DNA of 64,000 nucleotides from Hemileia vastatrix (Eukaryota; Basidiomycota; Pucciniomycetes; Pucciniales; Zaghouaniaceae): NCBI GenBank assembly GCA_030280995.1, contig JASXTE010000002.1, forward strand, positions 3,917,683-3,981,682, read 5' to 3'. Of this stretch, positions 13,329 through 24,390 are shown piece after piece (the stretch's first letter is position 1; the number at the start of each line of letters is the position of its first letter). A program made the translations under genes and the position numbers. The notes beneath the pieces were generated by a model, which did not search any database, was not told where the DNA came from, and was given only the letters and a program-made list of their open reading frames with translations.

Positions 13329-14828
13329 GTGGTTGGACAGAGAAACACTCAAAGTATGATTATATCATTGTTATTTCTGCAAACAGCTTTTGCTCTGATG
13401 GCTGTTAAGTAATTTGGTGAAAAAGATTTTGTTGCAACAAGTAAAGGAAGTGGACAAGCAAATTCAGTAAGCCATATGAAAATATCTTTCTTGCCACTTA
13501 CATGCTCTGTTGCTCCTGTGTCTAGGTTAGCCTTAGGGCCATCAGATTTCCAGGCAGTTGTGTTAATTTTCATAGCATGGGGTAAGGGAGATGGTTTCTC
13601 TTTGCTATCATTATCCCCAATTTCTAGAAATCTAGATTTTCCTTTTTGTTTAGGATATAATGGATAATAACTATTGCTTTGTTGTTTTTCTATTGGTATT
13701 TTGCATTTGTGATCACATTTGCATGAAGAGTTACAGTAGAAATTGATGTGAGAACTGGGTTGTGCTAGTTACTTATTTGGACGTTGTAATAATAGACATT
13801 GTGATCTTCCGTTTCCGGTTTTACCGAAATTGAAACAACCAGTACCCTTGTAATTGGTAAAAGCAGAATTTAGGGAAATCATTTCATCAATGGCTGGATC
13901 ATGAGTCTGGTTTTCATACATTAGATCAACTAATTGCATTTCCAATACCAAATTAGTAGCTCTAGGTATTTTATGAAGCAAAAAAGGTTTATGATTATTT
14001 GCTGCTATCTGTTTGACTTTGGCAGACAATATTTCATTGTTGCTTGATTGCATGCATAAAAAAATTGCATTCAGTACATCTTTTGACCATTGATTTGTAC
14101 CTTTGAAGGAAAAACTGAGAAATAAGTTTAAGAAAGATTCCATGTTTAGTTTGAATCCATTAATTGATAATTTGTTGATTTTGGAAAGGAAAACGGTGGC
14201 ATGTTCAGATAAGTTTTCTGAATATGGGTCAAATTTCATCCTGATAATGTCTTTCAGAATAAATAGTTGTGATGACATAGAAACAACACTGAATTTTTCT
14301 GTAAGGAATAAGTAGAATTTGTGTGCTGGTTTCATGTCTTTTATTCTGTTGCAATGGGTGTTTACAATGGAATGCTTTATTGCAACAAGCACTAATGCAT
14401 CAAATTCCTTATCAAGGCAATTATTGGGAATGGGATTAAATAGGTATTCTGAATCACACAAATACATCTGCATGGAATTGGATATATTTTGTTTCCATTG
14501 TACAAAGTTAGAACCACTGAAATCCAGACAAGTACATTATTCCACTAATTTATGTAGTTCCTCTTTGTATTTATAGTCCTGTTCTCCCTGAAGTAAATAT
14601 TCTATTGAAAGATGTTGAGGGATAGTAGTTTTTCTTTGTCAGCAGATGATGAAGATGTTTCCATTTTAATATTGGTGAAAGAAGCCATTGATAGATGAGG
14701 TGATGGTGTTGATGGTGATGAATATGGATGTGGTAACAGTGCTGGTGATGGTGATGGTGACAGTGATGATGACGCTGATGGTTGTGGTGGTGGTGATTGG
14801 TTATTTGCTCTGGAATGTGTGAATTCAA
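13329..14828 (-). pseudogene. copia-1 gag and protease
   Basis: The minus strand at 14473-13769 encodes a copia gag body ending in a degenerate zinc knuckle (CFNFGKTGNGRSQC, with the His replaced). The N-terminal part upstream is Ser/Pro-rich and includes MASFTNIKMETSSSADKEK near 14690. 13573-13349 encodes the retropepsin region, LDTGATEHVSG, with the catalytic DTG. The frame then runs to the gypsy-A insertion point at 13328 and continues at 1694. Frameshifts separate the parts. Confidence 0.85.
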
Positions 14829-14900
14829 TCCAATTGAGATGTAGTCAAGATTCTTACACAGCTAAAAGTTAGTTCAAAGAAGCACAACTAAAAGCCCATA

Positions 14901-14990
14901 ACCTGTAATGCCACAACCTGGTGACAACTAGGGTTAGTCTTGATGATCTCTATTCCCAAAAAAATGATATATGTATTAATAACCTGTAAT
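14901..14990 (-). repeat. copia-1 leader with ~80-bp tandem duplication
   Basis: AACCTGTAATGC begins at 14901 and the same unit starts again at 14981. After the copia-2 insertion the second copy resumes at 25803-25850, matching 14906-14952 with only two differences in about 47 bp. The target of copia-2 was therefore a tandemly duplicated leader or LTR segment of copia-1. Confidence 0.65.
14986..14990. repeat. Target-site duplication GTAAT (left) of copia-2
   Basis: GTAAT at 14986-14990 and again at 25803-25807 directly flanks the outermost LTR bases of copia-2, the expected 5-bp integrase duplication. Confidence 0.85.
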
Positions 14991-15046
14991 TGTAGTAATA
15001 TGTCAGTATCAGAACTCCGAGAAGAATCTTATATCATTATTTCACC
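14991..15046 (-). repeat. Partial extra LTR copy at the copia-2 3' end
   Basis: TGTAGTAATATGTCAG and the next ~30 bases repeat the outer end of the LTR that starts properly at 15047. The target duplication abuts this partial copy, so it was present at, or formed during, insertion. Confidence 0.7.
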
Positions 15047-15166
15047 TGTAGTAATGAATCAGTATTATAACTCTGAGAAGAATTGGAGTTACTCAACTGC
15101 ACAAACTACAGTCTATATACACAAGTCACGTGATATCTAAGTATATATATGTATAAGTACATAACA
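15047..15166 (-). repeat. copia-2 3' LTR
   Basis: 120 bp, matching 25683-25802 with about ten differences. It carries TG...CA ends on the element strand and a TATATATAC tract near its start. Confidence 0.88.
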
Positions 15167-18100
15167 GCCCCCCCTTTGTCTATCAATTTGTAAGAGAACA
15201 AATAAAGAAAAACTATGTAGCATCCAATATATGCCATTTATCAGCAGTAAGAATAGGTCCCAAGTTTTTTTTAAGAATATCCACATATTGATCCATACCC
15301 ATAAACCAGTATAAAACAATGTTTTTTTTATATAGATGTTGATTAACAAGGAAAAATTATCTATCTGAATGTCTAGTTCATTTTTAGAAGGGTTTTTTTT
15401 GACTGAGGACACAGCAATTTTTTTGTCACATTTCAGTGATACACTGTCAATTTCGCCACATATGTCAGTCAATAGATTTTTCAGAAATATTGAGTCTTTT
15501 GTTTCCATGCACATTGCAATGCATTTGGAAAAGCAAGTTGATTCAGCTACAGTGGTTTGTTGCTTGGAAGACCATAAGATTGGGCATCCATTCAAATAAA
15601 TGATGTGCCTGCTGGTGGACCTTTACAATTCACCGCCCCATGATGTGTCAGAATAAGCCATCAGGGTGGGTTTGGGTGAGGAGTTGGGTTAAAGTTGAAA
15701 TTTTAGATTCTTGGTTGATTTTAGATATCTGAGTAAATGACGTAAGGCAAAAAAGTGGAAATCAAGAGGTTTTGAGGAAAATCTAGCTAGGAAATTGACT
15801 GAAAATGAAAGGTCAGGTTGGGTAGCTATGGCTTCATAATTCAGACTGCCAATGATTGATAAATATTTGTTTGAATCAGTGCCAATGTAAGCCTCTTTAG
15901 CAGAATCCAGTGTAGTATTTAATGGTAGAGGGGGTTTTCACTTCAAACCACCTGGATTGTGATCAGTTAGTATTTTATCAATCAGTTTGTGACAATCTAA
16001 TTCAAAACCATGTTCTACACGCTTTACTTTCATCCCTACTATACCATCCAAACCATCTAACCATCTCACCTCCAGCCCCCCATTCAAACCTGTTTCCATT
16101 TTATCTAGTACAGAGTTGTTAATTCTGGCCACAATCCCATCATTGATGTGTAGCCACACTATTCCAGTTGAGTGTTGATCCTTCAAGATAAATAGGCTGG
16201 AATTGTACTGACTGGCAACAAAACATAGGGATTTCAGTCATTTGGCTATATGAAGCCACCAGCATCAAGTGGCTTTCTTGGTGCCATATAGTGCTTTGTG
16301 AAACTTCAGAGCATTATGTGGAGCTTTTAACTCCATACCAGGTGGGGGTTCAATCCATATTTCTTTGTCTATGTTACTGTGTAAATAGGCGGCAGTAAAA
16401 TCAAAAGATATCGCTTTCCACCCATACATAGCTGCTAAGGTGAGTAAGATACATTGTGGTAGGAGCAAAATTATTTTTATAGTCTATGCCTTCATGTTGC
16501 TTAAAGCCCTTAGCAACATATCTTGCTTTTAATTTAAGAGGAGTGTTGTTCTGTGCTTGTTTTATGGTGAATACCCATTTTCCTTTGAGTGGAATGATTC
16601 CTGAGGGAAGAGAAACATGTGACCATACTTTTAAGTGTGAAATATTGTTCATTTCATTGGTGCAAGCAGATTTCCAGCTTGTAGATTCTGTTTATTTCAT
16701 TGCTTGCAGATATGTGTTAGGAAGAGGAATGGGTGATTGGGAGGTTGCAGCTTGTATTTTTTCTATTAGGGTATCTTGTTTGTCAATAGTTTTATCTGCA
16801 CTAAAATCTCCTAGAATAAGGGAGTTAAGAATCGCTTCTAAAGATCTGGGACAAGCATTGTTTGGAGTTTTTATTGGAGAAAGGTGTGATTGGTGTACAG
16901 GCTCAGGATTGTGAGTGGGGAACATGGCCATTGCCGATTCAAACATGTGTCCAGATTCTTTGTGCCAGAATAACCATCCATAGTTGTTTTGAGCATACCC
17001 TACTACTTGACATTTGATTTCACAGTTATCCAGCTTTGATCTAATTTCCTTATGAACATGGAAAAAAGATTTCTCACCAAATGTTCATAAATTGTTGAAG
17101 TTAGGTCAAGTTTGGTAAACAATTTTTAGCTGGGTGGAATCAGTAACTTTTCTGTTAGGGATTCTGTTATGTACAAAAGAAGCCCATTTGTAAGCAAGAC
17201 CCCAAAAACTCTTTGGTAGACCACCCACCAGTAATGATGTCCTAGCTATATCACCAACTGTTTGATTAAAATGCTCAGCTGTTCCATTTTCTTCAGCATG
17301 GTACGGCATAGTGATTTCATGTATAGCTCCAATTGAGGCAAGGTAGGATTTCATTGCATTACTGTGAAGTTCACCGCCATTGGTTCTCAACACTAGAAGT
17401 TTCTTTCCAGTAAAAGTTGTGAGTCTGTCATGGAAAGTCTTAAAAGCACTCATAGCATCACTTTTGTTTTTAAGAAGGAAAACTTCACCATATGTAGAGA
17501 AGGAATTGCAGAACAATGCAGACCATTTGAAATTGGCATTTAATGTCTTGTCTTTGATAGGTCCTATAAGATCTCCAACCACTAGGGATAGCAAAGATTT
17601 GGGTGAAATTTCTTGTTATGTGGTTGTTTTTTGTACACTCTTAGCAATGGCGCAGTTGGTAAAATCAATCTTACCTTTGGGGCACTCAGATGGCAAACCA
17701 ATACCAATATTGAGTTTAATAAGCTTAGGTAAAACATGGTTGCTGTTATGGCCTAGTTTTTGATGCCATCAAGAAGTGAACCTGGAGCAGCGTAGGGTCA
17801 GAAAATATTGGCCAAGTTAAAATCATCAAGAAAAAGAGTCAAGGCATCAACCGGTAATGTGGGATTATGTGCAGCTAACACAGAGGGTGAAGTTGTATTT
17901 GTATGCAGAAGAGAAGCAGGATTATTACATTTGATAGTATTTACAACCCATCTTCTTCAAGCCAAATCAATATGTCCCATTAAAACTTTTGTGTTATCAT
18001 GTGTAAGTACAAGTTCTTTGTTTTGAGACATAGAAAAAGACATTCCAGATTTAACCAAATCAAAAAGAGAAACAAATGTCATTCAGGCTTGAGGACAAAA

Positions 18101-18490
18101 GAATACATTTCTTAGAAGGATATTTCAACCTAAGCCTACAACTTTCACATCACCAGTGCCAGTGATGAAAGACAGTGGTCCATCAGTGGCCACTTTAACT
18201 GAAATATGAGGAGAGATACTTTTAAAGTTGAAGAGGATACTCACATCTCCAGTGACATGGTGGGTAGCACCAGAATCATTAATTGCCTCAGTCCCTGTGA
18301 TGGAATTTTCACTTTGCCATTCAAAACTTTTCAGATCAATTTGATTGATTGCGGTTGAAAGTGCTTCAAGGGAGTTTGTGTCAACTTCAATTATTGGATC
18401 ATCCATATCAGCCATATTTACCCTCACTTTGTCTTTGTTATCATTGGTCATTTTAGGTAATTTACCCAACTTGGAAATTTTTTGATTGAG
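15137..18490 (-). pseudogene. copia-2 pol: protease, integrase, RT, RNase H
   Basis: The minus strand at 18469-18125 encodes the protease with NDSGATHHVTG (DSG active site). 17594-17106 is the integrase core with LRTNGGELHSN (the second catalytic Asp now Asn) and ENGTAEHFNQT. 16652-16265 is RT (KGKWVFTIK, ARYVAKGFKQHEG, FDFTAAYLHS). 16186-15938 is the later RT and connection region. 15890-15137 is RNase H, with YSDTSWGGE and then SSKQQTTVAES. Frameshifts and stops break it in several places. Family membership is clear; the copy is dead. Confidence 0.88.
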
Positions 18491-18513
18491 ATAATAGGGG
18501 GTGTGATTTCTGG

Positions 18514-18545
18514 CAAATCCGCACTTAACCTAAGTGCGGATTTCA
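18514..18545. repeat. TE1 left subterminal palindrome
   Basis: AATCCGCACTTA, three spacer bases, then TAAGTGCGGATT form a near-perfect hairpin just inside the terminal repeat. The right end (21916-21945) has the equivalent. These are plausible transposase-binding sites. Confidence 0.75.
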
Positions 18546-19510
18546 AACCAAATCAGCACTTAAATTTTGCAAAAAAGTCACTTATTTCAAAAATGGGTGT
18601 CAGTTCTGACCTCAAATCAGCACTTTTTTCGTGACTTTTTTTTCAAAACCACATGTTGGCCACATCATCCCTTTCTTTCCCATACCATTTTGTACTCTCC
18701 AAATGTCTCTTTGTGTACTTCATTCACTTGGGTTGGTATTTTGGTTTGTTGCATATTCATTTTTTTTTGGAATTTACGGTGAAAAATTTTTTTTTGGATG
18801 GCTCATTGGTTTTCTTTCACCAGCTCAACATGAAATCGCATATTTTCTGAAATCGCATGTTTTGTCAGTGATTTTTTTTTCATTCATCCCTCATATCCTT
18901 TTCCTATTCTCCTCCAACATCCCTCAAACAATTTGGTTTCATTCATTTTGTCATCTCATCTCTCCAGGTAAGTCACTTTATTCTTTTTTTTGATTTTTTG
19001 ATTACTAATTATAATTTTTTTTGTTTTTTTCTGTTTATTTTATTTTTTTTATCTAAATTTTTTTTGTAAGTGGTTACTTTGTATTTCAATGGTATAATTA
19101 ACCTTTTTTTTCTCTCCCTCTTTACTTTCTTTTTTAGCTCCATCACCCTACTCTTCATCCCTCCTTGGCATGGTCATTATCCCCCCTTTCGCTTATTTCA
19201 CTTTTTTTTGGCTCCATTTCATTGAAACACATACATTGCACATTCTTTATGAATTTCACTTACTCCATATTTAATTTCCCCACAATTCCAACATCAATCT
19301 TTCTCACTCTATTTTTCCTACTTTTCAATCAAGGTAAGTTTCATCTCCTTTTTTTCATGCCTATATGATATCTCATTCCTTTTATGAAAAGTTCATTCTT
19401 AAATATATGTATGACTCTTATCTGGATAACAGTGAACTTATAAAACTCCTTTTGATCTCATCTTCATTACCACTTTTCAAGTTTTTGTAAAATTTTGAAA
19501 ATCAGACTCG

Positions 19511-19825
19511 GAATTAGGGTTAGGTTTATTCAAATCTAATGTTCTTTTTACTGAAGATTCTCCTGAAGGCTACCTTTCATTTCCCACAAACAGATTTGAA
19601 TTTGATTCAGTGGTTGCTGAGATATTGACCGTTAAAGTTGAGCCTTTTTTTTCCCAATTTAAATTTTTATTTCATTTTTTTATGTAACAAATTAGGGTTA
19701 GGTTTATTTAAATCACATGTCCTTTAACTGAAGATTCTACTAAAGCACATCTTTCATTTCCCTCAAACAGGTTTGAATTAGGTTCAGTGGTTGCTGAGAT
19801 TTCGACCTTTGAAGTTGAGCCTTTT
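19511..19825. repeat. Imperfect ~145-bp direct duplication in TE1
   Basis: The segment beginning ATTAGGGTTAGGTTTATT near 19514 and ending GTTGAGCC near 19646 recurs at about 19692-19820. Both copies include CAGTGGTTGCTGAGAT. It lies in the untranslated part ahead of the plus-strand TE1 gene. Confidence 0.7.
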
Positions 19826-19932
19826 TTCCAAATTTCACTTGTCTTATTTCACATTTTTATATTGCATATTTAGAGGATAAGGATTCTTAAACTCTTATAT
19901 GATTATTATTTAGGCATTTCAATTATATAGGC

Positions 19933-20559
19933 ATGTATTTGTTGCTCAAGAATATCACTAAAGCTCAAAAAGATGAAGATTTTTGCTTATGGGACACTCT
20001 ACCTTCCTTTAACTCTTTTCTTGCTCTTCGACTCAAAAAGCACTGTAATAAAGCATTTGAAAAAAATCATGAACTTGCAACCAAAGTTGGAATACCAAAT
20101 TGGTGTGACTTTGAATGGGAAGATATCAGCCACGAATATCTTTTATTTTCTAATGTTATTATCACTCATTCTGGATTTCACAATAAAATTCACACCAATA
20201 CCAATGACACCAATTTTCTTACTTTTGGTATATTCTCATATATCAAACCGATTACTGGCCAACCAATACCATCTCCAGCTAAAATCAAATGACATGGTTT
20301 ATATTTTCCAGTCCACTGGTGCATCATTGATTTTGGTTTGGGAAATGGTATCATTGAAACTATTTGGAATTCTTCTAAGGATAATCATCAAACGACCAAA
20401 GCTCCTCCTGGTTTGGAATCCTGTCAAGATTTAACACATTTTGGTTGCTCATTTCAAATCAGTCATAAGTTGATTCAAAGAATCAATAAGGTAATGAAAG
20501 AAGGTAAAGTTAATCAATTTAAAAAAACTTTTTATAGATCCAAAAAGTATGGGGATTAG
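19933..20559 (+). pseudogene. TET/JBP-like 2-oxoglutarate/Fe(II) oxygenase remnant in TE1
   Basis: The plus strand reads open from MYLLLKNITKAQ to a TGA at 20290 and then on in the same frame to TAG at 20557, 208 codons in all. Features recall the TET-like oxygenase family expanded in basidiomycetes. These are a HSGFHNKIHTN segment where the HxD iron ligands would lie, a FGIFSYI strand, YFPVHWCIIDFG, and a distal NHQTTKAPP histidine followed by THFGCSFQI. The acidic ligand of HxD appears replaced by Lys or Asn, so even a repaired reading would probably be inactive. The family would oxidise 5-methylcytosine or related bases. The assignment is from memory of motifs, with no search run. An alternative is an unrelated transposon-linked protein. 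An exon may precede 19933, where TTATTTAG at about 19913 would be the acceptor. Confidence 0.5.
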
Positions 20560-20869
20560 AGTTGTCATCAAAAATTTTATATTTTTTCGTAAATTTTTAA
20601 TAAATATTTTTATGTATCATTTTCCTCAACAAAAGTAATGGGCCAACGATCTTGTGTTGTATAAATGGTAATCATGATAAAATTTATTTGTTTCATGGGG
20701 TTCCTCTAGCCTATACCTGTGGAAAGTCCCAAACTTTTGTTTCTAGACTTGGTCTGCATTTTTGTTCGAGGGATTGTCATTACTTTAAACTAGGGAAATT
20801 GATATATATTAGATATTTATTTAATAATTTATGTAATTCTATTAAATTTAGATGACTTCCACCACTTAC

Positions 20870-21010
20870 TTCAATAAAATGCAGGGGGGGTATTGCCAAA
20901 TTTTCAAATCTGACATGTGAAATTGATGACTTAGAAAAATTTTGGTGATATCCACCCCTTGCTTCAATAAAATGCAGGGGAGAGTATTGCCAATTTTTTA
21001 AAACAGATAT
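20870..21010. repeat. Shared subterminal repeat units in TE1
   Basis: Two units of the form TTCAATAAAATGCAGGGG...GTATTGCCAA occur here. The reverse complement of the same unit occurs at 32281-32330. They replace the second transposase exon of TE1, so part of another transposon tail seems to have been joined here. Confidence 0.6.
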
Positions 21011-21692
21011 AGAATTTTTTTGACTTGTAAATATTTTGGTGAAAATTTTTGACGAGAATGTGAAAGTAATTGTTTCCACCTTGAACAGGTTTCTGGCTCA
21101 AAGGAATAGCGGTACCATCAACAAAACCAATACATCCTGGGAAGCCCTCTGCTTGCATAACCTGAGATGGTTCAAGTCGCTCTTCTTTTGTTGGCCAGGT
21201 GAGAAGTTGAGATTACAAGGAGTTGATGGCAGTGATACATTGTTTGGTATAAGTGTTAACTGAACCATACCCTAAATCAAAGACATTTTCTAAATGTTTC
21301 AAAGCGGCTCCATTACCATTTGAACCCAAATGAAATAGTGTGATGGCCAATTGAATTGAAGGATGTTGTTGTTCTTTTTGAGAATTATTGTGAAATATGG
21401 GATGATCCTGAATAAGCTCAAGCAATTTAAGGAAACATTCCTGAGAAGTCCTGAACAGCTGTCTAAAACTGGGTGTAGATAGTTTAAGAAGTGTTTGGAT
21501 GGTGTACTTGGGGGTATGAAGTACTTGAGGCTTTCTGGGAAGAAGGTAACGTTTTGTGGCCATTTTTGATAAAAAGACAAAATCTTCTTCTAGATCAGAA
21601 TCAGAATCGCAATCAGAGTCCAAGAGCAGTTCAAGAGCCATGAAAGTCATTGCTTTATGTAATTTATCACGATTTGAAAGTGAGGAAGGCAT
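20964..21692 (-). pseudogene. TE1 transposase, truncated (Harbinger DDE_4)
   Basis: From MPSSLSNRDK at 21692 it is almost identical to exon 1 of the TE2 transposase, but has a TAA near 21213 where TE2 has GAA. The frame continues past it to GFPGCIGFVDGT with the first catalytic Asp, then diverges after GGNNYF. The second exon with the other two catalytic residues is missing. TE1 could move only with help from a TE2-type enzyme. Confidence 0.9.
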
Positions 21693-21968
21693 GACTCTTA
21701 TATGATATGATATGAAAATATAAATGATGTACGATGTTTTGAGTTATGAAGTGTTATGCTGTGGAGTGCTGCGTATGAATGGGATGATGCTGACAAATCA
21801 GTGAAATGGGACTTGATGGTGAAATCAGCACTTTTGGTTGAGAAAGTGCGGATTTGAGTGAAATAAGTGACTTATTTCATTTTGAAATCCACCAGTATTG
21901 GGGCTAGTGTGTTTTGGAAATCCGCACTTATTTAAGTGCAGATTTGCCAGAACTGACACCCCCTAATA

Positions 21969-22138
21969 ATACAATTTCAGCGTTGGGGAATAAAAGGAAG
22001 AGCACATATTATACGAGCAATCAGAGTAGATGTGTTTGAATGCACCACAGTTATGACAACAACATTGAGCATTTGGAGGTCAATATGAATCAACTTGTCT
22101 TTGACAATTGGGTCACAGTCTGAAGGCATTAAGGGATA
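21969..22138 (-). pseudogene. copia-2 nucleocapsid zinc knuckle fragment
   Basis: This 170-bp island of copia-2 between TE1 and TE2 encodes CHNCGAFKHIYSDC on the minus strand, an intact C-x2-C-x4-H-x4-C knuckle. It links the gag body (24703 upward) to protease (18490 downward). Confidence 0.85.
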
Positions 22139-22513
22139 TATTAGGGGGTGTCAGTTCTGGCAAATCCGCACTTAAATTAAGTGCGGATTTCAAACCAAAT
22201 CAGCACTTACAAATCAGCACTTAAATTTTGCAAAAAAGTCACTTATTTCAAAAAAGGGTGTCAGTTATGACCTCAAATCAGCACTTTTTTCCCGTTTTTT
22301 TTCACAACCACATTTTGGCCACAAAACATCCCTTCATTTCTTACCCCATCCCTGTCACATGTGACACACTGACCTTCCTTGCTACCTACCCATCAATCCT
22401 CGGCACACACCCCTTCCTGACATTTTCAATATTTTGACCAGGCATGTTTACATTCTTTTTTACTTATTTCTTCTACTTTTTAATCTTTTTTCTTGTTATG
22501 TGCCAGTTTCATA

Positions 22514-22600
22514 ATGCCTCCCAGACATTCCAAATCTCAAAAGGTAACTCAAAAATCTGCTTCGTCACAAAAGTCTCCTCGTAAAGCAAGGATTACATAG
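22514..22600 (+). pseudogene. Truncated N-terminus of TE2 SANT-like gene
   Basis: MPPRHSKSQKVTQKSASSQK leads to a TAG after 28 codons. The basic start resembles that of the fuller gene at 30592 (MPRHHRSSQRQ). The DNA-binding and coiled-coil parts are absent and unrelated palindromic sequence follows. Confidence 0.5.
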
Positions 22601-22680
22601 AAAAAAAATCAGTGACTTTTTCTATTACTTACAACTGTTTTTACAGAATTGAAAACTATGTTTCAGCTAATATTTTATGG

Positions 22681-22960
22681 AAGTGAACTCTGTTCTTCGC
22701 CCGAAGAACAGAGTTCATCCTCCTATTTTCACACTCTGTTTGCACCAATCTCCATCCCTTTCAATTCTATCAACACATGCTTGTCTTCCCTCCCCATGCC
22801 TTTCGCTATCCTCCCAGCCCCATTGTATGCCATCCTCTTTTGATCCCCATTTCACCCCTCTCAACCTCTCCCAGACCCTTTTCTTCATTTAAAATGCCTC
22901 GGAACCCTTAATCTTCCCTTCCAACTCTTTCCCAACCTTTGAGTGACTGAAAAAATATGC
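22681..22960. repeat. Perfect 16-bp-arm palindrome and pyrimidine-rich patch in TE2
   Basis: TGAACTCTGTTCTTCG, a CC spacer and the exact inverted arm form a long hairpin at about 22682-22715. A similar, imperfect hairpin recurs at 63586-63614. The following CTCCCAGCCCC/CTCTCCCAGACCC sequence resembles 62400-62500. This looks like a remnant of the transposon described at 62015. Confidence 0.6.
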
Positions 22961-23130
22961 GTTTGCTGAAAATATGCGATTTCATGTTGAGTTGATGAAA
23001 GAAAACACAGAGAGAAAAAAAAATAAGACTTTAACAGCAAATTCAAAAACCAAAAAAATATGCAAAAAAATTTACCATTCTCAGTGAATAATACATGCAA
23101 ATTGATAATTTGAAGAGAAAGAGAAAAAAA

Positions 23131-24390
23131 TTAAAATTGCGTTGAAAAATGTTGGAGTGTTATTGGAAGGATTTTCGCCCTTATACTAGTTGATTGAGAA
23201 ATAGAAGTGTTGGATATAGTCGGAGGTGAATCAACTTGTTCATCTTCATACAGCTCTAACCATTGATCTTTGAGGTCAGCAAGTAGGTTATGAAGTATAG
23301 TGCAACACAGAATCCAGTTGATCACCGCCTCCATTTCAGATTTATTTCTAAGAGGACTTCTTAATTCCCTTAAACTAGAAAAACGGCCTTTCAAGATTCC
23401 AATAGAATGTTCAATACGGACTCTTGACTTTGCCAAATGATTGTTGAATTTGGCATTTTGACTGTCTTCTGAAGCTGCTCCCCGAAAAGCAGGAAGTACA
23501 TACTTTCCATTCTCATAAGCAGAATCTGCAAGAAGATACTGATTTTCATCAAAGAATTTTTCAGGTTCATTTGAAATATGCATTCTTTGGAAGACGTAGG
23601 AGTCATGACATGAGCCAGGATAGCCAGCAAAGAATGATATAAATTTTTTGTTTACGTCACATATAAGCTGAACGTTAATTGAATATCTATAAAGAAGATA
23701 TATTTGTTTGTGTTAGTTTCAAGGAGGATGAAAGGAGTTAAAAATAATCTACCTCTTTTTACGGTCAAAGTAATTGTTTCCACCTTGAGCAGGTTTCTGG
23801 CTCAAAGGAATAGTAGTACCATCAACAAAACCAATACATCCTGGAAAGCCCTCTGCTTGCATAACCTGAGATGATTCAAGTCGCTCTTCTTTTGTTGGCC
23901 AGGTGAGAAGTTGAGATTCCAAGGAGTTGATGGCAGTGATACATCGTTTGGTATAAGTGTTAACTGAACCATACCCTAAATCAAAGACATTTTCTAAACG
24001 TTTCAAAGCGGCTCCATTACCATTTGAACCCAAACAACATAGTGTGATGGCCAATTGAATTGAAGGATGTTGTTGTTCTTTTTGAGAATTATTGTGAAAT
24101 ATGGGATGATCCTGAATAAGCTCAAGCAATTTAAGGAAACATTCCTGAGAAGTCCTGAACAGCCATCTAAAACTGGGTGTAGATAGTTTAAGAAGTGTTT
24201 GGATGGTGTACTTGGGGGTATGAAGTACTTGAGGCTTTCTGGGAAGAAGGTAACGTTTCCTGGCCATTTTTGATAAAACGACAAAATCTTCTTCTAGATC
24301 AGAATCGGAATCAGAGTCCAAGAGCAGTTCAAGCGCCATGAAAGTCATTGCTTTATGTAATTTATCACGATTTGAAAGTGAGGAAGGCAT
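23131..24390 (-). CDS. Harbinger-type transposase (DDE superfamily endonuclease), two exons
   Basis: Exon 1 (24390-23753) and exon 2 (23686-23131) are joined across a 66-bp GT-AG intron (donor GTAGAT, acceptor TTTATAG). The product is 397 residues with no internal stop, normal for PIF/Harbinger transposases. The N-terminal third is helical and acidic (DSDSDSDLEEDF). The catalytic core shows GFPGCIGFVDGTTIPL (first Asp), LLADSAYENG (second Asp) and RVRIEHSIGILKGRF (Glu), with PGSCHDSYVF before the second Asp. The enzyme would cut and paste TE2 and related copies in the nucleus, binding the TCCGCACTTA subterminal palindromes. The start MPSSLSNRDK is shared with the TE1 copy. Harbinger elements usually need a second Myb/SANT protein, which TE2 lacks but 30592-31982 resembles. 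Confidence 0.93.

Larger units (their letters stand above)
1..14990 (-). mobile_element. Ty1/copia element copia-1, split by gypsy-A
   Basis: Two blocks of copia-type coding sequence on the minus strand form one element. Gag and protease lie at 13329-14828 and the GAG-pre-integrase, integrase and start of RT at 1-1694. They are in the right order, and the whole of gypsy-A (1695-13328) sits exactly between protease and GAG-pre-integrase. The bases flanking gypsy-A (GCGG on the left, GTGG on the right) look like a slightly diverged 4-bp target duplication. The 3' end lies beyond base 1. The 5' leader continues to about 14990 and resumes after copia-2 at 25808. All coding parts carry stops or frameshifts, so it is inactive. 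Confidence 0.85.
18497..21963. mobile_element. TE1: PIF/Harbinger-like DNA transposon inserted in copia-2
   Basis: It begins GGGGGTGT...GCAAATCCGCACTTA and ends with the inverted counterpart (...GATTTGCCAGAACTGACACCCCC). TAATA is repeated at 18492-18496 and 21964-21968. Each end also holds its own small palindrome built on AATCCGCACTTA. Inside are a truncated transposase gene (minus, 21692-20964) and a plus-strand gene resembling TET/JBP oxygenases (19933-20559). It sits between the zinc knuckle and protease of copia-2. Confidence 0.9.

Noticed and set aside
14571..14828. Histidine-rich minus-strand ORF
   Set aside because: It is an out-of-frame reading of the Ser/Pro-rich start of copia-1 gag.
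19511..19530. TTAGGGTTAGG, telomere-like
   Set aside because: Only about 1.5 telomere units per copy, inside a 145-bp duplicated transposon segment; not an array.
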